A DNA stretch of 64,000 nt from CBDESM01 sp965205165 (GCA_965205165.1 OZ242037.1:1922001-1986000); one strand, 5' to 3'. Numbered from the stretch's first letter, positions 41,033-48,953 are shown. Notes: generated from the letters alone by a model not told the origin. Program-made: numbers and translations.

Positions 41033-41866
41033 ATGGGCGCCGTACCTCCCGATTTCGCCGACCTCTGCGGAGCCCCGCACTTCGCGCACTTGGTCACCGT
41101 CAACCCCAACGGCGGCCCGCAATCGACCGTGGTCTGGTTCCGCCCCGAGCGGGTCGAGGCCGACGGCTCGGTCAGCCAGGTGCTGTTCTCGACCGGCTAC
41201 CGCTACCGCAAGGCCAAGAACATGCAGCGCGAGCCCCGCGTCTCGCTCTCGATCCACGATGCCGCCGACCCCTACCGCACGCTGGAGATCGTCGGCCGCG
41301 CCGAGCTGCGCCCGCGCACGACTTGGGACACGGTCGACGCGATCTCCAACTCCTACACGGGCCGCGACTACCCGCTGAAATCCGAAGAGGGCGCCCGCGG
41401 CTGGGACGTCGTCGTGCACGTCGAGCGCGCCGTCTGCCACCCGAGCGAGAATCTGCCCGAACCGCTGCCCAAGCCGGAGGCGGACACGGACCTGCTGGAC
41501 CCGCCCCATTTCTCCCATGTCGCCACGATCGGTCCCGACGGCCAACCCCGCTCATCCGTGGTCTGGCACCGCCGCGCGCAAGGCGGCGGCCCGCACGACA
41601 TCGAGTTCTGGACCGGCGCGGGCACGCTCAAGACGCGCCACCTGCGGAACAACCCCAGAGTCGCCGTGAGCATCCACGACGAAGCGAACCCTTACCGCTA
41701 CGTCGAACTGCTCGGCGAAGCCGAGATCGCGGAGGTCGGCAACCACGACCTGCTCGACGCCCTGACCCCGCGTTACTGGAAGGCCGACAAGTACCCCGCC
41801 GAAGCCCCGATGTCCGGCGTCGAAATCCGCGTCCGCACCCGCAACCGGATCAGCGATCAGGGCTGA
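41033..41866 (+). CDS. Tandem split-barrel (FDOR/PPOX-type) flavin or F420 protein
   Basis: A 277-residue protein made of two split beta-barrel domains. Each has a His-x-Ala/Val-Thr start (FAHLVTVNPNGGPQSTVVWF; FSHVATIGPDGQPRSSVVWH), a Lys/Arg-x-x-x-N segment (KAKNMQREPRVSLSIHDAADPYR; KTRHLRNNPRVAVSIHDEANPYR) and a final strand. Single domains of this type bind F420 or FMN as dimers, so the fusion could form a pseudo-dimer. With F420 genes in the window, F420 is likely. It starts 2 bases after the ThDP gene and its 3' end overlaps the convergent methyltransferase-HNH gene by 17 bases. Confidence 0.8.
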   Translation: MGAVPPDFADLCGAPHFAHLVTVNPNGGPQSTVVWFRPERVEADGSVSQVLFSTGYRYRKAKNMQREPRVSLSIHDAADPYRTLEIVGRAELRPRTTWDTVDAISNSYTGRDYPLKSEEGARGWDVVVHVERAVCHPSENLPEPLPKPEADTDLLDPPHFSHVATIGPDGQPRSSVVWHRRAQGGGPHDIEFWTGAGTLKTRHLRNNPRVAVSIHDEANPYRYVELLGEAEIAEVGNHDLLDALTPRYWKADKYPAEAPMSGVEIRVRTRNRISDQG

Positions 41867-43406
41867 CACCCGCCCGCGCCGCCGCGTATTCGTGGAGCGC
41901 GAACTGCGCCGCCTCGGGCAGGCTCGCGAGGTCGTCGAGCGAGTCGACGCAGAGTTCTCCGGCCGCCGCGATCTCGCGGCGGTACTCCTGCAGGAAGACG
42001 AGGCGGTTGCTTTTTCGGAGGTTGTGCGATGGGCACATCGGCGCGCGGTTGGTGATCTGATCGGATCCGTCCTTTGAGCGTGGTTCGATGTGGTCGAGAT
42101 GAAAGTTGCGGGTCGTCTCGATGATCGTCCCGTCCGCCCGCCGATTGGCGAAGCCGCAGCACCACGCCTGATAGCCGCTGAACTCCAGCAGTTTCCGCAG
42201 CATCTCCGCCTCCGGAATGATGCTGGCGGGCACCTTGTACCTCCGCTCCTGCGGTGCTGGAGGCTTGGCGCGCGCCGGGCGGATCGGCGACGTGCGCGAC
42301 GGCAGCTGGTTCGGGCCGTGGACCGTGACGACCGGCTCGTTGCCGAGCACCGCCTGGCCGCTGGTCTCGTCGTTGCACTGGAGCGGGTGCAGCGCCGGCT
42401 TGCTGAACTGGCGCTTGAGCACGGTCCACGCGCGCGGGTTCATGTCGCAGGCGATCCAGTTGCGTCCCGAACGTTCCGACGCGATTGCGGCGTAGGCGCA
42501 TCCCGCGAAGCAGTCCAGCACCACGTCGCCGGGGCGCGAGCTGGCCGCGATGATCCGCTCCGCCAGCGAAATCGGCTTCTGCGTCCGGTAGCCGGTGTAC
42601 TCGACCGAAACGTTTCGCACGGGCGGGATGTCCCAGACGTCCGCGACGGCGACTCCCGCATCCGCGTAGTAGCGGTTGCCGGCCTTCTCGTAGTACCGGC
42701 GGCCGTCGCCGTCAGTCTTGTTGAATCGGCGCGGGTCGCGCGATTCCTCGCGGGGGAGTTCGAACGGGTAGTCGTCCGTCTTCGAGTAGAAGAAGATGGT
42801 GTCGTGCTTCCTGGCGAACCAGCGGCGGCCGATGCCGCCGGTGCGGTATTGCCAGACGATCTCGTTGCGGAGATTGTCCTTGCCGAACACGCCGTCGAGC
42901 AGCTGGCGTAGGTAGCCGTTGGCCGTGTGATCGCAATGCAGGTAGAGGCTGCCCGTCGGCTTGAGCACGCGGTGCAGCTCGACCAGCCGGATGCCCATGT
43001 AGCAGAGGTAGGCGGCGATGCCGCTCCCATGCACGAGCTGCGCGGAGTCGATGACGGCCGCGACGCCGGGATGCGCGTCGTCCAAGCTGTTCTTCCAGTC
43101 TTCGTGGATGTCCCGCTCCCACGACCAGATGTCGCGGAAGCCGGCCTGCGCGGTGTCCGACCAGGCGATGCCGGCTTCGAGCGCGTCGCGCTCGCTCTCG
43201 ATGCCCCAGCCGGCGAGCAGGCGATGCTCGATCTCACGCTCGTGTTCGCTCAGCGGCGGCAGGAGCCGATCGCCCGCGAACATCTCATCTTTGGCGAAGG
43301 GCGGATCAATGCAGATGAGATCGATGCACTCGTCGTTGAGACTGCGCAGGAAATCAAGGTTGTCGGTGATGTAGACCCCGCGGTTGATCGCGTTGAGCTC
43401 GGCCAA
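41850..43406 (-). CDS. DNA methyltransferase fused to an HNH endonuclease
   Basis: A 518-residue fusion. The N-terminal part is a beta-class N6-adenine-type methyltransferase: DPPF at 34-37 (motif IV), LKPTGSLYLHCD, and a late AdoMet motif LDCFAGCAYAAIA, in which the usual second Gly is changed. From about residue 390 a separate domain carries an HNH nuclease: LDHIEP (His439), NRAP (Asn453) and CPSHN (His461), with Cys around them. Methylation and cleavage in one chain resembles type IIG logic, yet with HNH instead of PD-(D/E)XK. The start is TTG, with GGGAG 7-8 bases upstream. No specificity subunit is adjacent. Confidence 0.82.
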   Translation of the reverse strand: MAELNAINRGVYITDNLDFLRSLNDECIDLICIDPPFAKDEMFAGDRLLPPLSEHEREIEHRLLAGWGIESERDALEAGIAWSDTAQAGFRDIWSWERDIHEDWKNSLDDAHPGVAAVIDSAQLVHGSGIAAYLCYMGIRLVELHRVLKPTGSLYLHCDHTANGYLRQLLDGVFGKDNLRNEIVWQYRTGGIGRRWFARKHDTIFFYSKTDDYPFELPREESRDPRRFNKTDGDGRRYYEKAGNRYYADAGVAVADVWDIPPVRNVSVEYTGYRTQKPISLAERIIAASSRPGDVVLDCFAGCAYAAIASERSGRNWIACDMNPRAWTVLKRQFSKPALHPLQCNDETSGQAVLGNEPVVTVHGPNQLPSRTSPIRPARAKPPAPQERRYKVPASIIPEAEMLRKLLEFSGYQAWCCGFANRRADGTIIETTRNFHLDHIEPRSKDGSDQITNRAPMCPSHNLRKSNRLVFLQEYRREIAAAGELCVDSLDDLASLPEAAQFALHEYAAARAGVSPDR

Positions 43407-43457
43407 GCGCGATCTCCCGATTCCGGCAGCCGCGGTCGCTGACCGCCGGTGCGCAGG

Positions 43458-43910
43458 CTACCCGCCGGCTTGCACCGCGGCCTGCATTTCCGCGTTCGAG
43501 ACTTCGCGGATGCGCTCGTGGAACGACCAGCGCTGGCCTTCGGGGTCCTCTGCGCGGTAGACGCGGTCGCCGTAGAACTGATCCGCGGGCTCTTCGGTGA
43601 TCGTCGCGCCGGCGGCGACGGCGCGGGCGTAGTGGGCGTCCACGTCGTCGACGTAGACCGTCAGGAAGGAGTGCAGATGCGGGAGGCCGCTCGGTCCGCC
43701 GAGGCCGCCGGCGGGGTAGGCCGATGCCAGCATCACGGTGCTCCCGTGCAGGGCCAATTCGGCGTGGCCGATCGAGCCGTCGGGCATGTCCAGGCGCAAG
43801 GCCTCTTGGAAGCCGAAGGCGCGGCAGAGGAACTCGATCGCCGCCGGCGCGTCGTCGTAGGACAGCGCCGGGACGATCCGCTGCGCATCCGGCGGAAGCG
43901 GCAGTCCCAT
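43458..43910 (-). CDS. VOC-family (PhnB/glyoxalase-like) protein 1 of 5
   Basis: A 150-residue vicinal-oxygen-chelate protein. IVPALSYDDAPAAIEFLCRAFGF, SIGHAELALHGSTVMLAS, VYVDDVDAHYARA, PADQFYGDRVYRAEDPEGQRWSF are the PhnB-like signature, cited here as short pieces; the His in IGHAEL and Glu near the end are likely metal ligands. The most downstream of five tandem paralogues on this strand, 4 bases after the previous stop. Roles in this group range from detoxification to isomerase; none can be assigned. Confidence 0.82.
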   Translation of the reverse strand: MGLPLPPDAQRIVPALSYDDAPAAIEFLCRAFGFQEALRLDMPDGSIGHAELALHGSTVMLASAYPAGGLGGPSGLPHLHSFLTVYVDDVDAHYARAVAAGATITEEPADQFYGDRVYRAEDPEGQRWSFHERIREVSNAEMQAAVQAGG

Positions 43911-43914
43911 TCTG

Positions 43915-44367
43915 CTACCCCCCGGTTTCCATCGCGGCTTGCATTTCCTCGACGGAGACGTCGCGGACTTTGGTGTGGAACATCCAGCGCTGGCCTTCCG
44001 GGTCCCTGGCGCGGTAGACGCGGTCGCCCCAGAACATATCCGCGGGCGCCTCGACGATCTCTGCGCCCTCGGCCTTGGCGCGTTCGTAGTGGGCGTCCAC
44101 GTCGTCGACGTAGACATCGATCGATGCGTGCAGGTGGGGGAGGTGCTTGGGCGAGCCGGAGTTCACCTCCTCGAAGGCGGAGGCGAGCATCAGGGTGTTG
44201 CCGTGCATGGTCAGTTCGGCGTGGCCGATGCGGCCGTCGGGCATCGGCATCCGCATGGCTTCCTCGAAGCCGAAGGCACGGCAGAGGAACTCCATCGCGG
44301 CGGGGGCGTCCTCGTAGGTCAGCGAGGGGACGATCCGCTGCATCCCCTCGGGCGGATTCTGCACCAT
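43915..44367 (-). CDS. VOC-family (PhnB/glyoxalase-like) protein 2 of 5
   Basis: A 150-residue paralogue of its neighbours, with IVPSLTYEDAPAAMEFLCRAFGF, RIGHAELTMHG, IDVYVDDVDAHYERA and PADMFWGDRVYRARDPEGQRWMF. It shares the MFWGDR variant with copy 5, whereas copies 1, 3 and 4 have QFYGDR, so the array has at least two lineages. ATG 44367 has GGAGAGGAG just upstream. Function unknown. Confidence 0.82.
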   Translation of the reverse strand: MVQNPPEGMQRIVPSLTYEDAPAAMEFLCRAFGFEEAMRMPMPDGRIGHAELTMHGNTLMLASAFEEVNSGSPKHLPHLHASIDVYVDDVDAHYERAKAEGAEIVEAPADMFWGDRVYRARDPEGQRWMFHTKVRDVSVEEMQAAMETGG

Positions 44368-44371
44368 GGCG

Positions 44372-44821
44372 CTACTCCTCTCCGGCGCTGGGCGCGCCGA
44401 AATCGACGTCTTCGACATGCTGGTGGAACGACCAGCGGCGGCCCTCGGTGTCGAGCGCCGTGTAGGTGCGGTCGCCGTAGAACTGGTCGGTCGGTTCCTC
44501 GGCGATCTCCGCGCCCTCGGCCTTCGCGTGCGCGTAGTGGGCGTCGACGTCGTCGACGTAGACGAGCACGGAGCCGGTGCTGGCGCCGGCGGTCAGGGGC
44601 GATTGCAGGTTGTTGGGCGGATACTCGCTGGCGAGCATCAGGGTTTCGCCGTCGCGCTGCAGCTCGGCGTGGGCGATGGCCATGCCCTCGTCCTCGCCGG
44701 GCAGGACGAGTCCCTGGCTGAAGCCGAAGGCGCGGCAGATGAACTCGATCGCCGCCTCCGCGTCGCGGTAGTGGATGTAGGGGATGATCCGCTGGCTGTT
44801 TTCGGGCGGGTTCCGGACCAT
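44372..44821 (-). CDS. VOC-family (PhnB/glyoxalase-like) protein 3 of 5
   Basis: A 149-residue paralogue. IIPYIHYRDAEAAIEFICRAFGF is followed by an acidic insertion (GEDEGMAIAHAELQRDG), VLVYVDDVDAHYAHAKAEG and QFYGDRTYTALDTEGRRWSF. It is closest to copy 4, sharing the MVRNPPEN start and the HVEDVDF tail, so these two are a recent pair. Start 44821 lies 4 bases after the copy 4 stop. Function unknown. Confidence 0.82.
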   Translation of the reverse strand: MVRNPPENSQRIIPYIHYRDAEAAIEFICRAFGFSQGLVLPGEDEGMAIAHAELQRDGETLMLASEYPPNNLQSPLTAGASTGSVLVYVDDVDAHYAHAKAEGAEIAEEPTDQFYGDRTYTALDTEGRRWSFHQHVEDVDFGAPSAGEE

Positions 44822-44825
44822 TTCG

Positions 44826-45311
44826 CTACTCCCCGGCTGCGGTTTTGGCCGCTTCGGCGCGGGCATCCGCGCCCGCCATCATGGCGTCGAAATCGACGTC
44901 CTCGATGTGCTGGCTGAACGACCAGCGCTGGCCCTCCGGGTCCACCGCCGTGTAGGTGCGGTCGCCGTAGAACTGGTCTGCGGGCTCGGATGCGATCTCC
45001 GCGCCCGCGGCCTTGGCCTGCTCGAAATGGGCGTCCACGTCGTCAACGTAGATGTTCATCGATGCGGTGACCATTCCGCCGGCGCTGGAGGGGGACTGCA
45101 TCTTGGCGGGCTCGTGCTCGCTGGCGAGCATCAGGGTTTCGCCGTCGCGGTGCAGTTCGGCATGGCCGATCTGCCCGTCCTCCGGGCCGGGGATGACGAG
45201 GCCCTTGCTGAAGCCGAAGGCCTCGCAGAGGAACTCGATCGCGGCCGGCGCGTCGCGGTAGGAGAGGTAGGGCACGATGTGCTGGCAGTTCTCGGGCGGA
45301 TTCCGGACCAT
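44826..45311 (-). CDS. VOC-family (PhnB/glyoxalase-like) protein 4 of 5
   Basis: A 161-residue paralogue with MVRNPPEN, IVPYLSYRDAPAAIEFLCEAFGF, QIGHAELHRDG, MNIYVDDVDAHFEQAKAAG and QFYGDRTYTAVDPEGQRWSF, plus an Ala-rich tail. It has the best ribosome-binding site of the array (GGAGG, 7 bases before ATG) and follows the 30-bp palindrome, so it probably leads a four-gene transcript (copies 4, 3, 2, 1). Function unknown. Confidence 0.82.
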   Translation of the reverse strand: MVRNPPENCQHIVPYLSYRDAPAAIEFLCEAFGFSKGLVIPGPEDGQIGHAELHRDGETLMLASEHEPAKMQSPSSAGGMVTASMNIYVDDVDAHFEQAKAAGAEIASEPADQFYGDRTYTAVDPEGQRWSFSQHIEDVDFDAMMAGADARAEAAKTAAGE

Positions 45312-45340
45312 GCGTCGCCTCCTCGTCGGGCTGCGCGGGG

Positions 45341-45370
45341 GCGGCGACTTTTCACGTGAAAAGTCGCCGC
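45341..45370. repeat. Perfect 30-bp palindrome with parS-like core TTTCACGTGAAA
   Basis: Fifteen bases and their exact complement meet without a loop. The centre TTTCACGTGAAA equals the inner 12 bases of the bacterial centromere parS (TGTTTCACGTGAAACA); the outer two bases on each side differ (CT..AG). It lies 9 bases after the stop of VOC copy 5 and 29 bases before copy 4. No U-run follows on the minus strand, and only GGTTTT on the plus strand, so a terminator is a weaker reading. Confidence 0.6.
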
Positions 45371-45379
45371 GGTTTTCGG

Positions 45380-45838
45380 CTACTGCCCGCCCATCTGCGC
45401 GAGCGCCGCGGCCATCTCCTCTTCGGAGACGTCGCGGACGTGCTGCATGAAGGTCCAGTTGTGGCCCTCCGGGTCCGCGGCGCGGTAGAGGCGGTCGCCC
45501 CAGAACATGTCGGTCGGCTCTTCGAGGATCGCCGCGCCGGCCGCCTCGGCCCGCGCGTAGTGCGCGTCGACGTCGGCCATGTAGACGGTGACGTTGCCGT
45601 GGACGGCGGGCAGGTTCTTGGGCGAGGCGATGCCCATGTCGGGCATCGCGGAGGAGAGCATCAGCACGCTGTCGCCGAAGACGAGTTCGGCGTGCATCAG
45701 CAGCCCCTCCGGGCCGGGCATCCGCATCCGCTCGGTGAAGCCGAAGGCCTTGCAGATGAAGTCCACCGCGGCGGGCGCGTCGTCGTAGGTGAGGTAGGGG
45801 ATGACCTGCTGGTACCCCTCAGGCGGTGATTGGGCCAT
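45380..45838 (-). CDS. VOC-family (PhnB/glyoxalase-like) protein 5 of 5
   Basis: A 152-residue paralogue: VIPYLTYDDAPAAVDFICKAFGF, LLMHAELVFGDSVLMLSS, VTVYMADVDAHYARAEAAG and DMFWGDRLYRAADPEGHNWTF. It carries LLMHAEL where the others have IGHAEL and is the most diverged. It is the first gene of the array in transcription order, separated from the rest by the 30-bp palindrome. GAGGAG lies upstream of the ATG and a TACAGT -10-like box lies at about 45870-45875. Function unknown. Confidence 0.82.
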   Translation of the reverse strand: MAQSPPEGYQQVIPYLTYDDAPAAVDFICKAFGFTERMRMPGPEGLLMHAELVFGDSVLMLSSAMPDMGIASPKNLPAVHGNVTVYMADVDAHYARAEAAGAAILEEPTDMFWGDRLYRAADPEGHNWTFMQHVRDVSEEEMAAALAQMGGQ

Positions 45839-45882
45839 GGGCGTCGTCTCCTCAACGTGCTGTCCGCCAACTGTAGCACAGG

Positions 45883-45898
45883 TGTTTCACGCGAAGCA
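45883..45898. promoter_or_regulatory. parS-like site TGTTTCACGCGAAGCA
   Basis: Matches the parS consensus TGTTTCACGTGAAACA at 14 of 16 positions. It lies in the gap between VOC copy 5 and the PPOX-like gene, 513 bases from the 30-bp palindrome with the same core. ParB is not encoded in the window, so this rests on sequence likeness alone. Confidence 0.5.
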
Positions 45899-45907
45899 AC
45901 ATAACGC

Positions 45908-46360
45908 TCAGTCGGCCTTCCAGGAGACGCGGCGCGGCTTGCCGGGCTCGTCCCAGCTGACGGAGAGGGCGCGGCGGATGTAGAGCTCGCAGACCGCGTC
46001 GTCGGGGTCGTAGTGCTCGAAGGGGATCGCGGCCATCACAGGGTCGCGCTCGAATGGACGGAGGATGACGCGGGCGTAGCCGCTGACTTGGAATTCGAGG
46101 TCGTTCTCGCCGAGCTGGGCGTGGAGCGCGTAGCGGCCGCTCCAGAGCAGGTCGCGCATTTTCGGCGAGGCGAGATCGACCAGCAGGTAGAGGCCCGTGC
46201 CGGCGAAGATCGGGCAGACGGGGGCGATGTGCGCGGCGCGGTAGCCGTGCGTGGCGAGCCAGGCGACCTTGCCGTCGCCGCCGCCCCAGAGCATCCGCTT
46301 GCCCAGATCCGCGAGGCCGGGTCGGCGCAGGGCGAACTCGTCCCAATCGAGCAGCTCCAT
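45908..46360 (-). CDS. PPOX-type split-barrel protein
   Basis: A 150-residue split beta-barrel protein of the pyridoxamine-phosphate-oxidase-like superfamily. VAWLATHGYRAAHIAPVCPIFAGTGLYLLVD, SPKMRDLLWSGRYALHAQLGENDLEFQVSG follow the N-terminal strands and the K/R-x-x-x-L segment that binds the flavin phosphate. It probably binds FMN or F420. I pick ATG 46360, with GGAGG 8-9 bases upstream. Its C-terminal SVSWDEPGKPRRVSWK is usual in this group. Substrate unknown. Confidence 0.72.
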   Translation of the reverse strand: MELLDWDEFALRRPGLADLGKRMLWGGGDGKVAWLATHGYRAAHIAPVCPIFAGTGLYLLVDLASPKMRDLLWSGRYALHAQLGENDLEFQVSGYARVILRPFERDPVMAAIPFEHYDPDDAVCELYIRRALSVSWDEPGKPRRVSWKAD

Positions 46361-46409
46361 CGCGCGCCTCCGCGGGCAGCGTACGGAGTCCGGCGCGGCC
46401 CCGTCCGCC

Positions 46410-47648
46410 TCAGCGCAGCGGGAGGGAGCGGCCCAGCGTCGAGATCTGGCGGTCGATCGTGGGCTGGTGCCTGATCGCCGGCGGGAGCTTGCCCCGTTCG
46501 CGGAGCGCGTCCAAGATCGCGCCCGCCATGCCGCGGACGAGCGCGGCGCGGCCGGCCGGATCGCGCAGGATCTGGGCCTCGCGCGGGTTCGTCATGTAGA
46601 GCAGCTCGACCAGCACGGTCGGCATCAGGGTGCCGCGCAGCACGGCGGCTGGCCCGGTCTGGGTTTCGGGGTCGATCAGGTCGATCGGCCCGCGGTACTT
46701 GTGGACGGCGGGGGTCATGTGGCGCTCTTCCACGCGCGGGGCGGGGGCGCGGCGATCCTCGCTGAGGCCGAGCGCTTTGGGATCGCGGCCCCAGGCGCGC
46801 GCGACCGAGGCGTCGAGCAGGATGAACGGCGCGGGCACGTAGAGCGGGTCGCAGAAGCCCGGTTCCATGTCGATGCATTTGCCGTCCATGATCTTCGCCG
46901 GGCGCGCGTAGCCGTAGGCGGCGAGCTCGCCGGCCAGCGAGTCCCGCATCCGCTCGGCGAAGGCGAGATTGGAGCCGTCGTCGAGCTTGCCGCCGGACAC
47001 GTACCAGACTTCGAGCCCGCCGGTCGTCGCGTCCAAGACGCCGTTGGAGTGGATCGAGATGAAGAGGTCGGCCCCCGCGAAATGGGCCATCTCGGCGCGG
47101 GCGTGGAGGTCGGCGCGGCCGGGCGCGCCCGTGAAGTTGAGCGCGGCCAGGCCGTCGTCCTCGCGGGTGAGCACGACGTGGACGCCGGCGGCGCGCAGGG
47201 CGGTGCGCAGGTTGAGGGCGAAGCGCAGGTTCGATGCCGCCTCGTCCGCGCCGAGCCCGGTGCCGTGCCCCGAGCCGTGGTCGTGCATGAAGGCGCCGGT
47301 CTCCCCGCCGCCGTGGCCCGGGTCGAGCACCACGACCGGCTGTCCGGGCCGCTGCCCGCCGGCGCCCGCGGCTTCGAGCGCCGCTTGGAACTTGGCGTCG
47401 CCGGGCCGCACGAGGGCGCTGTTATGCCAAAGCGTGGGGCGGTCGGGCGGCGGGCGGTAGGTCCCGGCCACGCCGATCGGAGCGGGGCCGGCGATCGCCG
47501 CCCCGGTCTCCGGCGCGATCTGCGCGGCGCGATCCGCCGCGGTCGCGCCGCGATCGCCCCCCGCGAGCGCGAGCCCGATCGCGAATGCGAGCGCCGCCAG
47601 CGCGGCCCATGCCGCGATGCGGTGAAGTCCGGAGCCCCGAGCCGCCAT
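46410..47648 (-). CDS. N-acetylmuramoyl-L-alanine amidase (Amidase_3), exported
   Basis: A 412-residue zinc amidase that cuts the sugar-peptide bond in peptidoglycan. An N-terminal transmembrane signal segment (about residues 10-30, IAAWAALAALAFAIGLALAG) exports it. The zinc site is VVVLDPGHGGGETG, ADLFISIHSNG and the catalytic Glu in PTVLVELLYMTNPREA. A 100-residue insertion with EPGFCDPLYVPAPF lies between the last two motifs, making it longer than a minimal domain. ATG 47648 has a TATCCT box 7 bases before it and no ribosome-binding site. Confidence 0.87.
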   Translation of the reverse strand: MAARGSGLHRIAAWAALAALAFAIGLALAGGDRGATAADRAAQIAPETGAAIAGPAPIGVAGTYRPPPDRPTLWHNSALVRPGDAKFQAALEAAGAGGQRPGQPVVVLDPGHGGGETGAFMHDHGSGHGTGLGADEAASNLRFALNLRTALRAAGVHVVLTREDDGLAALNFTGAPGRADLHARAEMAHFAGADLFISIHSNGVLDATTGGLEVWYVSGGKLDDGSNLAFAERMRDSLAGELAAYGYARPAKIMDGKCIDMEPGFCDPLYVPAPFILLDASVARAWGRDPKALGLSEDRRAPAPRVEERHMTPAVHKYRGPIDLIDPETQTGPAAVLRGTLMPTVLVELLYMTNPREAQILRDPAGRAALVRGMAGAILDALRERGKLPPAIRHQPTIDRQISTLGRSLPLR

Positions 47649-47655
47649 GGGCGGG

Positions 47656-47661
47656 AGGATA
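47656..47661 (-). promoter_or_regulatory. -10 box (TATCCT) of the amidase gene
   Basis: TATCCT on the minus strand ends 7 bases before ATG 47648. The leaderless spacing recurs at eight other genes in the window. Confidence 0.55.
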
Positions 47662-47800
47662 GGGCGCTCGGAAGGGGCGGGACGGAGATTTCCACCGCCA
47701 TCCAACGCCGCCCGCCCGCCGCGGTGTGGCGCGTCGATCCCGCATCGGGTACATTCGCCCGAACTGCCAGCACGACAGCGAACGGCGCGGGAGGCATCCG

Positions 47801-48931
47801 ATGGACTTGGGACTGACTGAAGAGCAGGAACTGCTGAAGAACTTCGCGCGCGACTTCCTCACGGCCAACTGCACCGAGAAGCTGGTGCGGGAGATGGAGG
47901 AGGACGAGCGCGGCTACACCGACGAGCTCTGGAACGGGATGGCGGCGCAGGGCTGGATGGGGCTGATCACGTCCGAGGAGCTCGGCGGCACCGGCATGAC
48001 CTTCCTCGACCTCTGCGTGCTGCTCGAGGAGTTCGGCCGCGCGCTGGTGCCCGGCCCGTTCCTCAACAGCGTGCTCACCTCCGCCTTCGTCGAGGCGATC
48101 GGCACCGACGCGCAGAGGCAGGAGATCTGCACCAAGGCGGCGACCGGCGAGCTGGTCTGCACCTTCGCGCTGACCGAGCCCAGCGCCCGCTTCGACTCCA
48201 GCGGCGTCGAAACCACCGCGACTCCGGACGGCGGCGGCTTCGTGCTCAACGGCACCAAGCTCTTCATTCCCGACGCGCACGTCTCCGACGTCATCCTCGT
48301 CGCCGCCCGCGCGCCGGGCTCCGAGGGCGACGAGGGCGTCAGCCTCTTCCTCGTGCCGGGCAACGCCGAGGGCGTGGACAGGACCGTGCTCAAGACCATC
48401 GCCGCCGACAAGCAGTGCGAAGTCAAGCTGGACAACGTCCGCGTCGGCGCGGACGCGGTGCTCGGCGAGGTCGGCGGCGGCTGGCCGATGATCGAAGAGG
48501 CCAAGAAGTACTTCACCGTCGCCTACTGCGCCTACCTCGTCGGCCTGGCCCAGCGCGACTTCGAGATCAGCGTCGACTACGCCAAGGAGCGCATCCAGTT
48601 CGGCCGCCCGATCGGCTCCTTCCAGGCGATCCAGCACAAGGCGGCCGACATGGTGACCGACGTCGACGGCTCGCGCTTCATCATGTACCGCGCCGCCTGG
48701 GCGGTGACCGAGCAGGAGCCGGACGCGGCCCTGCAGGTCTCGATGGCCAAGGCCTGGTGCTCCGACGCGACCCGCCGGGTGGTGGCCCACGGCCAGCAGA
48801 TCCACGGCGGCATCGGCTTCACCAAGGAGTACGTGATCCAGCTCTTCTTCCGCCGCCAGAAGATGGCCGAGCTGATGTGGGGCGACGCCGACCACCACCG
48901 TGAGAAGGTCGCCGCGCTGCTCGAGATCTAG
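47801..48931 (+). CDS. Acyl-CoA dehydrogenase family protein
   Basis: A 376-residue FAD enzyme that removes two hydrogens from acyl-CoA. It starts with MDLGLTEEQELLKNFARDF, contains the flavin-contacting FALTEPSARFDSS segment (middle beta-domain), RIQFGRPIGSFQAIQHKAADM and the C-terminal HGQQIHGGIGFTKEYVIQLFFRR. The usual catalytic Glu position near the C-terminus is not evident, as in the steroid/side-chain FadE subgroup where one of two subunits lacks it. GGAGGCATCCG precedes ATG. It is alone between divergent and convergent neighbours. Confidence 0.86.
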   Translation: MDLGLTEEQELLKNFARDFLTANCTEKLVREMEEDERGYTDELWNGMAAQGWMGLITSEELGGTGMTFLDLCVLLEEFGRALVPGPFLNSVLTSAFVEAIGTDAQRQEICTKAATGELVCTFALTEPSARFDSSGVETTATPDGGGFVLNGTKLFIPDAHVSDVILVAARAPGSEGDEGVSLFLVPGNAEGVDRTVLKTIAADKQCEVKLDNVRVGADAVLGEVGGGWPMIEEAKKYFTVAYCAYLVGLAQRDFEISVDYAKERIQFGRPIGSFQAIQHKAADMVTDVDGSRFIMYRAAWAVTEQEPDAALQVSMAKAWCSDATRRVVAHGQQIHGGIGFTKEYVIQLFFRRQKMAELMWGDADHHREKVAALLEI

Positions 48932-48953
48932 CGGGCCGCACGGGCCGGCGGCC

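Noticed and set aside
45341..45370. The 30-bp palindrome as a bidirectional terminator
   Set aside because: No T-run follows on the minus strand where the VOC genes are transcribed, and no plus-strand gene needs ending; kept as a weaker alternative to parS.
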